This document shows, piece by piece, positions 1-9,688 of a stretch of 64,000 nt of DNA. The position numbers and the translations under genes are program-made. Position 1 is the stretch's first letter. Every line of letters begins with the position of its first letter. Below the pieces are notes generated by a model that made no database searches, had not been told where the DNA came from, and saw nothing but the letters and a program-made list of their open reading frames with translations. This stretch comes from Rhododendron vialii (Eukaryota; Streptophyta; Magnoliopsida; Ericales; Ericaceae), in contig NC_080564.1 in NCBI RefSeq assembly GCF_030253575.1, forward strand, positions 2,958,501 to 3,022,500, written 5' to 3'.

Positions 1-2008
1 CCCTAGTTGTTGCATTCAGAAATGGCTCTTGAGCATTTTCATACATCCGCCTCAGCATATTCAATCCCTCAGGAGGTGATTCGTTATTGCTCATTACTCT
101 ATCAGTATTGCGCATCCTATCATGCATGAGTGCAGGGTTCCTTGCAGCCTCCAACATCCGACGGATAGTACTGGGATCAGTCAGTATGTGAGCAAGCTCT
201 GGATTCCGATCAATGAGTTCATCAATCTGAGGATCATTCATTATTACATTCTGCATTATATTCTGGTTATCCACAACATTGTGAACAGAGGGCATGTCAA
301 TTATTTCTCTCATCAGGTTGGGGTTCTGAGTCAACTTTTGCTGCACTTGTTGCAATATTGGAAGTCCAGCTCCAAATAGTTCACTGTTGTCACTTAATCC
401 ATAACCAAGTCCAGAAGATAACGAAGCCCCCAAACTATATCCCCCACACATACCACATTCACCGGAACCAACAGACGTCATACCACTTGGAGTGGAATTT
501 GGAACTCCAGGGTCGGATGCAACCTTTGAAACGGCTGATGTAGCTGGTGCAAAACCGCGAACCAAGTGGACAGTGTGATCTGCCTCCAATCCTATAAATC
601 GTAAAAAGAAAATGAATATAGTTCAAGTAGAGGTAGAATACTAGGGCAGTTCACTATTTTGCTGCTCATATAGATGAGATAAACCCATGAATTTGACAGA
701 GAAAAATCTATCCACAGATGGAACTATCAAGCGGGGCATCTCATGGACATGATTCAACAAAGAAACCAGCAGTGGATTGAGCATCTGGGGGGTTTTGTTT
801 GTGTGGCGGTTGGATGAGGACCTTACCCGTTTACCCACCAATTTTTTTTATGTACAAATTTCAATCTTTAACTTAAAAACTCTAAACCCAAAACTTGCAA
901 CTTTGCCCCTTTTTCTAAAGTTTGAAACAAAACGTACGTCTATACATGGGTTAGACAAACCAGTGAGGAGCAAATGAGTAAGAGACAACAATACAGCCGT
1001 GTTGTTTTTCCACATACAACATGTACTGGTACCGAATTGCCTTCTTCGCAGAACTATCCCAATTGCAACCCTCTGGAGTAAGTAAATTACTGAACTTACC
1101 ATGATCAATTCCATTCCCTGTACCCAAAAAAGATACCATAACAAACCCCAACAAGTAGACTGTGCTAATTCCAGAAAAAACTAACTCGATTCAGATGCTA
1201 ATCCGCATATAAATGTACATATAAACTCTCCCTTACATAATGACTCAGATTCCACAAAGACACTAACATCATTTCACATGCATGTGAATGGGAACAACGA
1301 GAATCGATTGACACGCCATGCACTGCAGCTTTCAAGAGTTTGCAAAAAAGTAAACCGATTTGAATGCCAAATTCCCATATCAATATGCTATAATTATTGG
1401 CAAGTACGCTAACATAATTCCTTACGAGTCTTGAACTTATATTGAATGCAATTAATATCAATCTGGTAACATTTTCTGATTTTATAATAATCGTCAATTA
1501 AAAGAAGTATTTTTTCTCTATTTTCGTTGTAGCAGCGGCTATTGGACTGGCTATTGTATTCTCAATTTGTCGTGCACAACACATTGCATGTGTATGGTGA
1601 GAACCGATTGACATGTCGTAGCTTTCTATCCTTCTATGGTTTGGTTATCCTGCCAAAAACAAAAATTTAAGAAATAATAACTCGATTCAAATGCTAATTC
1701 CCATACCAACATGCATTGTAACAGAGACGAACATAATCACACATGCATGTGCACGGCGAGAACTGATTGACAATACCGTAGCTTTCTAGGGTATGTTCGT
1801 CCTTCAAAACCCGCCCTTTGTAGATCAACCGCTGCCGTTCGGCGGCGGCATCGCAGTTCTGCGCAACGACCGACTTGAGCGATCCGACGGTGGAGTCGAG
1901 GCTGATCTGCACGGAGAACTTGGAGCCGTTGAAGCAGCGGATGTGTACGGTCACTCCGCCGCCTGCGACGGCGTGCGATTCGGCTGCCTCCGCCGCGCCG
2001 GAACCCAT
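1..2008 (-). CDS. DSK2: DSK2-type ubiquilin, 5' part (runs off left edge)
   Basis: Ubiquilin family: an N-terminal ubiquitin-like domain binds the proteasome, STI1 repeats bind clients and a C-terminal UBA (outside the window) binds ubiquitin, so the protein shuttles ubiquitylated cargo to the proteasome or autophagy. Exon 1 is 2008-1777, starting with ATG at 2008-2006 ([12 protein letters not shown]). The ubiquitin-like fold follows ([34 protein letters not shown]). The donor is G|GTATTG. Exon 2 runs from 591 to the left edge: the acceptor at 593-592 restores the frame as [18 protein letters not shown]. It then encodes a glycine/serine linker and an STI1-like region ([56 protein letters not shown]). 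The linker holds CGMCGG, which I do not recall from other plant DSK2 proteins. About 274 residues are visible of the usual ~540. The frame is open throughout. Confidence 0.93.
592..1776 (-). other. DSK2 intron 1
   Basis: A 1185-bp intron between the ubiquitin-like exon and the linker/STI1 exon, with donor GTATTG at 1776 and acceptor TATAG at 592. The sequence is AT-rich. Short reading frames inside it show no family resemblance. No repeat was recognised. Confidence 0.8.
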
Positions 2009-2243
2009 GCTCGAAACCTCCCTACTACTCAAAAAACGCCAAGGAAAAAACGATTCAAGAAAATGGAAATCGGTCGGTGGAAATCAAACGGCCGTGGTTT
2101 GGCGGTGGGTGTTGGACGATATAGAAGAAAAAGTTGCGGGAAGGGGGAGGAGAGAGGGGTTTTGGCCTCTGCTGCAATTTCCGCGCGCCAGACGGGAGTG
2201 GTTTTTCAGGTGAACCGAGCCTGTGGGCTGTACCTCAGTTACG
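2009..2243 (-). promoter_or_regulatory. DSK2 5' leader and proximal promoter
   Basis: GC-richer leader just upstream of the DSK2 start codon, containing a purine-rich GGGAAGGGGGAGGAGAGAGG stretch (plus strand). This segment was the source of several copies at about 4068-4300, 4652-4860, 5437-5790 and 13482-13680, so the native promoter is short and is cut off at about 2244 by an inserted foldback element. No clear TATA box was seen. Confidence 0.5.
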
Positions 2244-2612
2244 TGTTGGGACAAATAAGCCATTTTGGCTTATTTTTTATTTTTATTTAAATTTTTTTCA
2301 TATTATTTGGCTTATTGTCATTTTTTTGGGGATTATTGCATCCTCACATCAAGAGGAATTTAAAAAGTAAAAATTTTTGCCCAAAATCCAATTTTTTTTG
2401 AATAAAGACGAAAAAAAATCAATAAGCCAATTTTTCGTCTTTATTCAAAAAAAATGGATTTCGGTCAAAAATTTTAACAATTTTAACTTTTTAGATTCCT
2501 CTTGTCGTGAGGATATGAAATAATCCCCAAAAAAATGAAAATAAGCCAAGTGATACGAAAAAAATTTGAATAAGGACAAAAAATAAGCCACTGTGGCTTA
2601 TTTGTCCGAACG
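2244..2612. mobile_element. Foldback (hairpin) MITE
   Basis: Long imperfect palindrome of about 370 bp. The ends read GGACAAATAAGCCA at 2249 and its reverse complement ending at 2607. The arms pair almost to the centre near 2410-2430, where GAATAAAGACGAAAAA faces its complement. No transposase is present. The target duplication could not be defined. It lies directly upstream of the DSK2 leader. Confidence 0.75.
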
Positions 2613-2636
2613 GAAGAGCATATATACTCCACTATA

Positions 2637-2904
2637 CTCCCTCGGTCTTTTTAAATGTGCTGCTTGGTAACTCCAACTTATTAAGAAGACATCGTCATTA
2701 CACCTTTCACATCAACTTTTTCCTCCACTTTCCCTACTTATCCATATCATTACACTTTTACTCACTAATTTTACAAATTGAAATCTACTTTTAGGGACAA
2801 AATAGACAATACACTAACTTTTACTTCCTAACTTTACAAAATGGACACTTATTAAGGGAGAATCCAAAATGAAATACTGGACACAAAATAAGGGACGGAG
2901 GAAG
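2637..2904. mobile_element. Stowaway-type MITE (Tc1/mariner)
   Basis: 268 bp with ends CTCCCTCGGTC and GGGACGGAGGAAG, flanked by TA on both sides (2635-2636 and 2905-2906). This matches the CTCCCTCCGTCC inverted terminal repeat and TA target of plant Stowaway elements. No coding capacity. Confidence 0.85.
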
Positions 2905-3105
2905 TAGTAGTTTTGAGCTAAAAAAAAGTCACTTAATTCACGGGTGTACGCGAGTGGGAGCGCAATTACGAGAGTAAAAACATCTTAACAAGCCAAACAT
3001 AGACTTAACACCTTAATAAGTGGAACAATAAGAGCACTAATAATGCCTGCGTGACCACATTTTTCGAAATACATTTTATATAAAGCTTACATGGGCACAC
3101 AAATA

Positions 3106-3480
3106 AGAGCAGTGCTATGTGCACATCAGCTTATACACAGCAGCTGTGCACAGATGTCATTTACTCCCGGCTCGGGTTGCACAAAGATGATCAGAGCCGC
3201 TCATTTTGTTCTAAATATGTCGTTTAAGGTCTCTGTAAAAAATGAGCTTCGTTCGATATCGTTAGAGGCGTTAACAAAACACCCAAATTCTGTAGTGATT
3301 TTGGGTGTTTTGTTAACGCTTCTAACGATATCGAATGAAGCTCATTTTTTACAGAGACCTTAAACGACATATTTAGAACAAAATGAGCGGCTCCGATCAT
3401 CTTTGTGCGACCTGAGCCGGGAGAAAATGGCATCTGTGCACAGCTGCTGTGTATAAGCTGATGTGCACATAGCTTTTCTG
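3106..3480. mobile_element. Foldback MITE with 8-bp target duplication (hAT-like)
   Basis: 375-bp near-perfect hairpin, centre about 3290. The flanking 8-mer CACAAATA is present at 3098-3105 and 3481-3488. Arms begin near GCTATGTGCACATCAGC and mirror to GCTGATGTGCACATAGC. Neighbouring units of the array carry the uninterrupted junction, so this is a clean insertion. An 8-bp target duplication fits the hAT superfamily. No transposase. Confidence 0.8.
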
Positions 3481-3689
3481 CACAAATAATTAGGCACCAA
3501 AAAAATTGAAAATTGTTTTGTGAATGATTGTGTGTGGACACGAAATCACGGGAGAGAGAAGTGACTAATCAATGTCAACTAACTTAATGGCTTATCCCTG
3601 TATGGAATGAATGAGGAATGCAAAAAGAAGACAAAGGATGTGTGGCTGACCACATGAACAATCTCACGCGACGGTCGATAGACATCTGG

Positions 3690-6600
3690 TTTACTCGTTC
3701 GGAAGAACACGCGTAGATTTACGTGTTCAGACCTTGTTTTTTCATTTTAATTGCGAGAGAGAAGTGACTAATCAATGTCAAACTACCGTAATAGCTTATC
3801 CCTATATGGAATGAATAAGGAATACGTAAAGACAAAGGACATTAGGCTAACTGCATGAACAATCTTACACGACGGTGATAGACATCTGATTACTCGTCCG
3901 GAAGAGCACACGTAGGTTTACGTGTTCAGACCTTGCCTTTTCCATTTTAATCGCAAGTCCAATTTCCTCGTTCGGAGGAACACACTTAGATTTACGTGTT
4001 CAAATCATGTTTCCCATTTTAATTGCATGATTCAACGAGCTATCCAAATAAAAACAGAAGTGGAAAAAGTTTGGCCGTGGGTGTTGGACGATATAGGAGA
4101 AAGTTTACGGGAAGAAGGAGGAGAGAGGTTTTCGGCCAGATGGGTGTGGTTTTTCCCGTATTTCGAGTGACCTGAGCTTGTGGGCTGTACCCTGCTGTTA
4201 CTAAGTAGTAGTTTTGAGCTAAAGTCACCTAATTTGTGGGCGCGTACATGAGCGGGAGCGCAATTACGAGCGTAAAAACGGCTTAACAAGCCAAAGATAG
4301 ACTTAACACCTTAAATTGTGACAATAAGAGAGCACTAATGATGCTTGAGTGACCACATTTTTCGAAATACATTTTTTTTTTAAGCTCACATGAGCACAAA
4401 AACTATTAGGCACCAAAGAAATTAAAAATTGTTTCGTGAACGATTGTGTGTGGACACGAAATCACAAGAGAGAAAAGTGACTAATTACTGCCAACTGACG
4501 TGGATATGTGGCTAACTGCATGAGTAATCTCACACGACGGTCGACAGACGTCTGGTTTACTCGTTCGGTAGAACAAGCGTAGGTTTACGTGCTCAGACAT
4601 TGCTTTTCCGTTTTAGTTGCAAATCTGATTTACTCATTCAGGAGAATATGTGTAGGAGAAAGTTTGCGGGAAGAAGGAGGAGAGAGGTTTCGGCCAGACG
4701 GGTGTGGTTTTTCCCGTATTTCGAGTGACTTGAGCTTGTGGGCTGTACCATGCTGTTACTAAGTAGTAGTTTTGAGCTAAAGTCACCTAATTTGTGGGCG
4801 CGTACACGAGCGGGAGCGCAATTACGAGCGTAAAAACGGCTTAACAAGCCAAATATAGACTTAACACCTTAAATTGGGACAATAAGAGAGCACTAATGAT
4901 GCTTGAGTGACCACATTTTTCGAAATACATTTTTTTTTTAAAGCTCACATGGGCACAAAAACAATTAGGCACCGAAGAAATTAAAAATTGTTTCGTGAAC
5001 GATTGTGTGTGGACACGAAATCACAAGAGAGAAAAGTGACTAATTACTGCCAACTGACGTGGATATGTGGCTAACTGCATGAGTAATCTCACACGACGGT
5101 CGACAGACGTCTGGTTTACTCATTCGGGAGAACAAGCGTGGGTTTACGTGCTCAGACACTGCTTTTCCGTTTAGTTACAGATCTGATTTACTCGTTTGGG
5201 AGAATATGTGTAGGTTTCCATGTTCAGGTCTTGCTTTTTCCATTTTAATTGCAAGTCTAATTTACTCGTTCGGGAGAACACGTGTATGTTTACGTGTTTA
5301 GACCTTACTTTTTCCAATTTTTTACTCGTTCGGGAGAACTTTAGACCTTGCATTTTCATTTTAATTGCAAGTCTCATTTACTCGTTCGGGAGAACAAGCG
5401 TAAGTTTACATGTTCATACATTGTTTTTCAATTATACTTGTTCGGTTGCCTCCGCCGCACCGGAACCCATGCTCGAAACCTCACTACTGCTCAAAACGCC
5501 AGGAAAAGCGATTCGTTCAAGAAAATGGGAATCGGTCGGTGGAAATCAAACGGCCGTGGTTTGGCGGTGGGTGTTGGATTATACAGGAGAAAAAGTTGCG
5601 GGAAGGAGGAGGAGGAGGAGAGGGAGAGAGGGACTTTGGTCGCAATTTCCTCACGCCAGACGGGTGTGGGTTTTCCCGTTTTTCAAGTGAACCGAGCCTG
5701 TGGGCTGTACCCTGCTGTTACTAAATACTAGCACTAGTTCTGAGCTAAAATCACCTGATTCGCGGGCGTGTCCTTGAGCGGAAGCACAATTACGAGCGTA
5801 AAAACGTCTTAACAAGCCTAACATAGACTTGGCACCTTAAGTGGGACATAAGAGGGCACTAATAATGCTTGAGTGACCACATTTTTTGAAATACATTTTG
5901 TATAAAGCTCACATGGGCACACAAATAATTAGGCACCAAAAAAATTGAAAATTATTTCATGAATGATCGTGCGTGGACACGAAATCACGAGAGACAAGTG
6001 ACTAATCAATGTCAAGTAACGTAACAGCTTATCCTCGTATGAAATGAATGAAGGATACGTAAAGACAAAGGACATGTGGCTAACTGCATGAACAATCTCA
6101 CGTGACAATAGACAAAAGTCTGATTTACTCGTTCGAGAGAACACGCGTAGATTTAAGCGTTCAGACCTTGCTTTTTTCCATTTAAATTGCAAAGCCTGTT
6201 TTACTCGTTCGGGAGAACACGCGTAGGTTTATGTGTTCAGACCTTGCTTTTTTCCATTTTAATTGCAAGTCTGATTTACTCGTTTGGGGGAACACGCATA
6301 GGTTTACATGTTCAAACCTTGTTTTTCCATTTTAATTACATGATTGTATCCAAATTAATACAGAAGTGAAAAAAGTTTTACGCGAAAATGACATGCGATT
6401 TAACCAATTTTGTGAACTTAGTAAACATTTTCAACTTCCAACAAACATTTTATATCTGACCAATTTCAGAAAGTTTTGATACAGAACTTTTGTGGAATAT
6501 CTAAATGGAAACAAAATTAAGGAGGAATGGCAAGCTACAGTGAAATAGTTATGCTGGTTTGCTTAAGGGGTTGTTTGGTTCTTCAATTTGTTGATGCAAA

Positions 6601-7705
6601 TCATCAAAGATTAAACAAAAAAACTATGAGCAAAGAAAACATTGATGAGAAAGAAAACTAGTCCAAAAGAGGATAAGCCGGGTCCACATTTTTCGAAATA
6701 CATTTTGTATAAAGCTCACATGGGCCCATAAATAATTAGGCATCAAAGAAATTGAAAATTATTTTGCGAACCATTGTATGTGGACACGAAATCATAGGAG
6801 AAAGAAGTGACTTATTAATGTCAACTAACGTAATAGCTTATCAATACGTCTGTAGACGTTTATCCAAAAAATAAGTCTGTAGACAAAGATAAAGGCACGC
6901 ACAGATCGTGCACTGATCTCGATGTGGGACTTACTACGGGTCCCACACAAATGATTCGAGTCGTCCATTAAATTTAAAATATTTTTTTAGGGGGCTCCGT
7001 GAAAAATCAGCTCAATCCGATACTTGGAAGTACTCAAATCTAGATGAAAAGTTAGATAATTAGATCGAGTACTTCTAGGTATCAGATTGAACTGATTTTT
7101 CACAGAGCCTCCTGAAAAAATATTTTAAATTTCATGGACGATTCAGATCATCTGTATGAGACCCGTAGTGTGCCCCACATCGAGATCAGTGCACGATCTG
7201 TGCGTGCTTTATCTGTGTCAATAGCAAAGTACATAGCTTATCCCTCTATGGAATGAAGGAGGAATACGTAAAGATAAAGGACATGTGGCTAATTGCATGA
7301 ATAATCTCACACAACAGTCGACAGACGTTTGATTTACTCGTTCGGGAGAACAAGCGAAGGTTTGCGTATTCAGACCTTGCTTTTCCGTTTTAATTGCAAG
7401 TTGAATTTACTCGTTCGGGAGAACACTCGTACGTTTACGTGTTTAGACCTTACTTTTCCATTTTAATTGCAAGTCTGATTTACTCATTTAGGAGAACAAA
7501 CGTAGGTTTACGTGTTCAAACATTGCTTTTCCATTTAATTGCAAGTCTGACTCATTCGGGAGAACACACATAGGTTTACGTGTTCAGACATTGCTTTTCC
7601 ATTTTAATTACAAGTTTGATATACTTGTTCGGGAGAACACGTGTTGGTTTACGTGTTAGACCTTGTTTTTTCCATTTTAATTGCATAATTCAACGAGCCC
7701 AAGAG
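3690..7705. repeat. Dispersed ~75-bp minisatellite (CTCGTTCGGGAGAACACGCG)
   Basis: A unit of about 70-80 bp, core CTCGTTCGGGAGAACACGCG then TAGGTTTACGTGTTCAGACC and TTCCATTTTAATTGCAAG, occurs roughly 18 times. It forms short runs at about 3690-4030, 4556-4640, 5115-5440, 6125-6345 and 7330-7705. Copies differ by substitutions and small indels. The runs sit at the end of each larger unit of the array and are part of it, not an independent satellite. Confidence 0.75.
6843..7232. mobile_element. Foldback MITE with ~10-bp flanking repeat (Mutator-like?)
   Basis: About 390 bp. Paired arms run from GCACGCACAGATCGTGCACT (about 6895) to its complement near 7210. ATAGCTTATC lies on both sides (6833-6842 and 7233-7242), while related units in the array carry a single AGCTTATCC at this point. 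A 9-10 bp duplication suggests a Mutator-like origin. The outer ~50 bp on the left does not pair well, so the exact ends are uncertain. Confidence 0.65.
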
Positions 7706-7850
7706 TACTATCCAAATAAAATCAGAAGTGAAAAAAAATTTCATGCGAAAATGACATGTATGCGATTTAACCAATTTTGTGAACTTAGTAAACATTTTCA
7801 ACTTCCAACAAACATTTTTATATGTTACCAATTTCAAAAATAGAATAAAC

Positions 7851-8984
7851 TAAGATCGGAGTAATATTATTGTGGAATATTAAATGGAAACAAAATTAAG
7901 GAGGACGGTAGACTGGAGGTACTTCGGCGCTGAAATCCTAATTCCGCCACTACTGATTTTCCCTTTTACCTCTCTTCCATTTAATGTTCCTATCTTCTAT
8001 TCCTTTTTCACTTATTCCTTTTATTATTAATCGGTCCAAAAATTAAATAAACAGAACAAATAGAGAAATGGCCGGGGGACAACGAATACTTTTAACGCGC
8101 GCGAATATGGAGCATCACTTAGATTTAGTTCGTGCAATTAAATTATAAGAGGTTAATTTCCGATCGAAGCCAACCACAGTCCAGTATGTACGGGTTTAAC
8201 TTGTTTTTTATTTGAAAGGATCTGATTTACTACTTATTTGAAGAGTGATTTACTGGAAGCTAAAGATAGATTTATTTTCAATTTTCAAGTTAGAAATACG
8301 GGTATAGGGCTATTTTTCGATATTAATTATCAGAAAATTGCTAGTATTGCACTAAATCATAGTAAAAGTTCTTTCATTCGATGAATTTAAAGTAACTTAA
8401 ACATGAAAAGGACCGAAACAAGCACGTGTAAAAATTTAGGCCATTTTGTACGCACATTAATTAATTATGGAGCTTGGAAGCACATACACGTGTAATTTAA
8501 AGTAACTTAAATATGAATCATAGTAGAAGTTCTTTCTTTAAGTAATTAACGGATACTAAAGACCGTTAACGAATTAACTGAAGCGAAAACCAAAGTTATT
8601 CACAACAATATGACTTAATCAATGCACCATCCATTATGGATAAAATGAGACGCGATAAATGCAATAGACGATAATTAGAAAGTCGTTAAGCGCATTAATA
8701 AATCGAGACTCTAGTTAGGGAATTGATTTTCACATCCTGCCTCGTTCCTCCCCCTTTTTGGAAAAAATGCACCTTTTCATTTTTATTATTATTATTTTTT
8801 TGCAGTGAAGACAAATTACATGATTACCCTTTTCATGTGTGAATTGAAAAAATGTATGAAGGGTAGTTTCGTAATTTTACATGGACGAAGACAAAAAATG
8901 GAGTTCACCTGGACAGAAGAGGAGTGCGAAAATCAATTTTCCTCTAGTTATTGTGAAATTCCCAAAATATTACGATGAGAGATA
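7851..8984. other. Gene-free AT-rich interval
   Basis: No coding region, RNA gene or clear mobile element recognised. A short phrase (AATTTAAAGTAACTTAAA, then ATGAA) occurs twice, near 8387 and 8494, in a weak ~110-bp direct repeat. Otherwise plain AT-rich intergenic sequence. Confidence 0.5.
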
Positions 8985-9192
8985 TTTATTCACGGCGGGG
9001 CCGTGAATTGCCGTGAATAAGTACGGAGGAAATGAATCGCGACCGAACGATCTGGATTTTAGTGAAATTTTTCCGGAGAAGAGCATTTCGTTAAAATTCG
9101 GACAGTCCAAAACGCTTTCAAACGGTCGCGATTTTCTTCGTAAAATTTTATTCACAGAACCTTCCGTGAATAAGATTTTTCCCAATTATATA
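8985..9192. mobile_element. Small foldback element with TTATTCACGG ends
   Basis: About 205 bp. TTATTCACGG motifs lie near the left end (about 8988 and, as its complement, 9010) and their mirror (CCGTGAATAAG) near 9163-9173. Inner arms GAATCGCGACCG and CGGTCGCGATTTTC face each other. No coding capacity and no confident target duplication. Confidence 0.55.
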
Positions 9193-9371
9193 GTATGATT
9201 GTTTTCATGTCCAAAAACAATGATAGTTAACACACATGAGAGCTGAAAAAGGAAAGAGCGTGTTACCAAAAAAGTATACGGCAAGCAAACCCAAAACAGA
9301 GTCAATAATTAAACTCGATATTTATGTTAACAAAGCTGAAATAATTTGAAAGCAGTGTCACATGCCCACAT

Positions 9372-9443
9372 GACCGTTGGGACCAAAAATAAAGTCGTTT
9401 GCCAGCGCTACGATCCAACGGCACCATTTCACTAGCCGTTGGA
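9372..9443. promoter_or_regulatory. Cluster of three MSA (mitosis-specific activator) elements
   Basis: MSA consensus YCYAACGGYY. Minus strand 9372-9381 reads CCCAACGGTC (perfect). Plus strand 9414-9423 reads TCCAACGGCA (one mismatch). Minus strand 9434-9443 reads TCCAACGGCT (perfect). They lie 246-317 bp upstream of the cyclin start codon. MSA elements are bound by three-repeat MYB proteins and drive G2/M transcription of plant B-type cyclins, so the cluster independently supports the gene call. Confidence 0.8.
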
Positions 9444-9688
9444 TTTGAAAAAAGAGGGCTTGTCTGGTCTGACAAATACCCACTATTTCCGCCTCGTTTC
9501 ACCTTGACCATTGTTCCTCTCTCTCTCTACATCCTTCTCTTCTTCTTCTTCTCTGGACCTGGGTCTGTAGATTTTGGGTTTTTTTAGATGCTCTTAATCT
9601 ACATTCTAGGGTTAGTTAGGCTGAGTTCTTGTTAGAGGGAGAGATCTATTTTTCTGGGTTGTGAATAATCCTTCGATTAACCGAAACT

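Larger units (their letters stand above)
2905..7850. repeat. Tandem array of DSK2 5'-flank-derived units
   Basis: About 5 kb of repeated units. Each holds part or all of: (a) a DSK2 leader-like segment, (b) a block with TTGAGCTAAA...TCACC..., AATTACGAG.GTAAAAAC and GACCACATTTTTCGAAATACATTTT, (c) a block with TGTGTGGACACGAAATCAC, and (d) a run of ~75-bp repeats around CTCGTTCGGGAGAACACGCG. Two adjacent units (4096-4651 and 4652-5208) are nearly identical with a period of about 556 bp; others are diverged. The unit near 5437 still carries the DSK2 ATG (minus strand, 5470-5468) and about nine codons. Foldback elements at 3106-3480 and 6843-7232 interrupt the array. No intact gene is seen. Confidence 0.75.

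Noticed and set aside
1793-2290. 165-residue plus-strand frame opposite DSK2 exon 1
   Set aside because: Antisense shadow of the GC-rich ubiquitin-like exon; no independent family match.
3091-3541. Two similar ~90-105 residue frames on opposite strands
   Set aside because: They are the two arms of one hairpin element, which explains the mirrored proteins.
4032-5731. Repeated small frames (MLSRFYARNCAP type) as a gene family
   Set aside because: They follow the tandem array units; copies differ by frame changes and are antisense to the DSK2 leader-like segment, so a protein family is not supported.
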